A DNA stretch of 64,000 nucleotides from Candidatus Microthrix parvicella Bio17-1 (GTDB lineage Bacteria; Actinomycetota; Acidimicrobiia; Acidimicrobiales; Microtrichaceae): assembly GCF_000299415.1 (NCBI RefSeq), contig NZ_AMPG01000002.1, forward strand, positions 248,001 to 312,000, read 5' to 3'. Under the pieces are notes generated by a model. It did no database searches. It had not been told where the DNA came from and saw only the letters and a program-made list of their open reading frames with translations. Positions 62,914 to 64,000 of the stretch are shown here, in pieces; the stretch's first letter is position 1; each line of letters begins with the position of its first letter. The position numbers and the translations under genes were made by a program.

Positions 62914-64000
62914 CGTGTTGGTTCCGTTCATCGTTGTGGTGTCCATTGCCGTCGGTTTCGGTCTCGTCCGGGGCCTCCGCCAACACCCACATGATCCGCC
63001 GTCCACGCATTTCCTGCACCGTGAGTCGAAGCTCACCGGCGAGCACCTCGTCGCCGACGACGGACGGCCGGCCCAGCTGCTCGACGATGAGCCCGCCCAC
63101 CGACTCCCAGTCGCCCTCGGGTAGAGCCTCTTCGGGATGATCCGAGAGAAAGGTCTCCAAATACTCGTTGGCGTCGTCAATGCTGAGCGAGCCCCGCAAC
63201 ATCACCGAGCCGTCATCGCGACGGCGGGCGAGGGGTTCGAGGCGGTCGGTCTCGTCCTCGATATCACCCACCAGTTCCTCCAACAGGTCTTCCATGGTGA
63301 CCAGGCCGGAAGTACCCCCATGCTCGTCAAAAACGATCGCCATGTGGGTGCGGGCCTGCCGCATTTGGGGTAACACCCGGTTGCCTGCAATCAGCTCCGG
63401 AACCAGGAGCGCCGGCGCCGCTACCGATGACACCGAGTCGCCGCCCCGACCTTCGCGTACCCGTCGCATCGCATCCTTGATGTTCATGACGGTGGCGATG
63501 TTGTCGGCGTCGCCGTCGTGGACCGGTAGGCGGGTCAACCCACGGCGCAACGCGAGGTCGATTGCCTCATCCAGCGAGGTGTCGCCCGCCACGGTCACCA
63601 TCTCGGGGCGGGGCACCATGACCTCGCGCACCAGGGTGTCACCAAAGTCCAACACCGACTCGATCATGTCGCGTTCGTGCTCCTCGATGACGTCGGCTTC
63701 CAGCGCCTCGGTGGCGAAGTGCACGATCTCCTCATCGGAGAGATACGGACCCTCACGCCGACCCTTGCCCGGAAGCACCACGTTGCTCATGCCGATCAGT
63801 GACCTGGACAGCCATCGCAGCGGGGGAAAGCCCGCCAGCGCCTCCACCAGCGGGGCGGCAAGCAGCGCCGAGGAGGGATGCTCGAGCGCCCAGGTCTTGG
63901 GTGCCGCCTCGGCCAGTACGAACACCAGCACCACGTTCAGCAGCGAAGCCGCCACCAATCCACCGGGTCCAAACAAGCGGGCGCCAAGCACCCCGACGAG
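62906..64000 (-). CDS. CNNM/CorC (HlyC/CorC) family membrane protein, 5' end outside window
   Basis: The frame is open to the window's end; the first residues visible are the last helices of the DUF21 domain (VAASLLNVVLVFVLAEAAPK). Then follow a CBS pair (about MVPRPEMVTVAGDTSLDEAI and HMAIVFDEHGGTSGLVTMED) and the C-terminal CorC_HlyC domain. The family is linked to Mg2+ or Co2+ efflux. It is followed by era with an 8-bp overlap, a conserved actinobacterial order. Confidence 0.94.
   Translation of the reverse strand, partial: LVGVLGARLFGPGGLVAASLLNVVLVFVLAEAAPKTWALEHPSSALLAAPLVEALAGFPPLRWLSRSLIGMSNVVLPGKGRREGPYLSDEEIVHFATEALEADVIEEHERDMIESVLDFGDTLVREVMVPRPEMVTVAGDTSLDEAIDLALRRGLTRLPVHDGDADNIATVMNIKDAMRRVREGRGGDSVSSVAAPALLVPELIAGNRVLPQMRQARTHMAIVFDEHGGTSGLVTMEDLLEELVGDIEDETDRLEPLARRRDDGSVMLRGSLSIDDANEYLETFLSDHPEEALPEGDWESVGGLIVEQLGRPSVVGDEVLAGELRLTVQEMRGRRIMWVLAEAPDETETDGNGHHNDERNQHDA

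Overview
The window comes from a high-GC actinobacterium. The reasons are a strong G/C third-position bias, DUF222-HNH and DUF2510 proteins, a dimeric bacterial glycyl-tRNA synthetase next to dnaG and the primary sigma factor, an EcfT/EcfA/EcfS transporter, and a cyp51 cluster like that of mycobacteria. The lineage may be Acidimicrobiia (for example a Microthrix relative), but that is an inference from gene content. Three tRNAs (Val-TAC, Met-CAT, Asn-GTT) and the RNase P RNA lie in the window.

1-12.7 kb: after the 3' part of a di-iron (RIC/ScdA-type) repair protein comes a tightly packed minus-strand operon of nine genes. It runs TetR regulator, P450, SDR, CYP51-ferredoxin fusion, SnoaL-like protein, 3-hydroxyisobutyrate-dehydrogenase-like enzyme, carboxymuconolactone-decarboxylase-like protein, amidohydrolase and an unknown protein. 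A divergent plus-strand set of SDR, aldehyde dehydrogenase and SDR faces it. A 14-bp palindrome sits in the divergent promoter. The gene content matches the M. tuberculosis Rv0763c-Rv0771 region, which suggests sterol or other lipid oxidation.

12.7-18.3 kb: rnpB is followed by a loosely coded stretch holding a frameshifted aquaporin gene, a phospholipase C-type phosphoesterase, a DUF222-HNH gene and a frameshifted DUF2510 gene. It reads as a decaying accessory stretch.

18.3-34.6 kb: a BON-OmpA envelope protein, uridine phosphorylase, a membrane-anchored PQQ-type propeller, and a four-gene glycerol operon (GlpD, an alkyl-DHAP-synthase-like FAD enzyme, a membrane protein and a glycerol kinase). 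Next come a zinc-ribbon coiled-coil protein, a class A penicillin-binding protein and nrdA-nrdB. The nrdA promoter has a near-consensus -35/-10 and two candidate NrdR boxes 42 bp apart.

34.7-45.2 kb: ileS, a DUF4230 protein, an M50 site-2 protease, a methyltransferase, a Nudix hydrolase, an inositol-monophosphatase-like enzyme, two conserved unknowns and an intact aquaporin.

45.2-50.7 kb: a cobalamin riboswitch leads into a 30-codon upstream ORF that is translationally coupled to a secreted, Thr-rich, membrane-anchored protein, then EcfT, a double-ATPase EcfA and EcfS. It reads as a complete vitamin B12 (or corrinoid) uptake system with its own surface protein.

50.8-64 kb: the housekeeping block sigA-dnaG-glyS, csaA, recO, era and a CNNM/CorC protein. 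Between recO and era lie a broken surface-protein gene, a VapBC pair, a DinG-type helicase, a truncated AbrB-type antitoxin and an SRPBCC protein. A genome-level oddity runs through the window: short tandem duplications, three of them exactly 17 bp, overlap the stop codons of unrelated genes.
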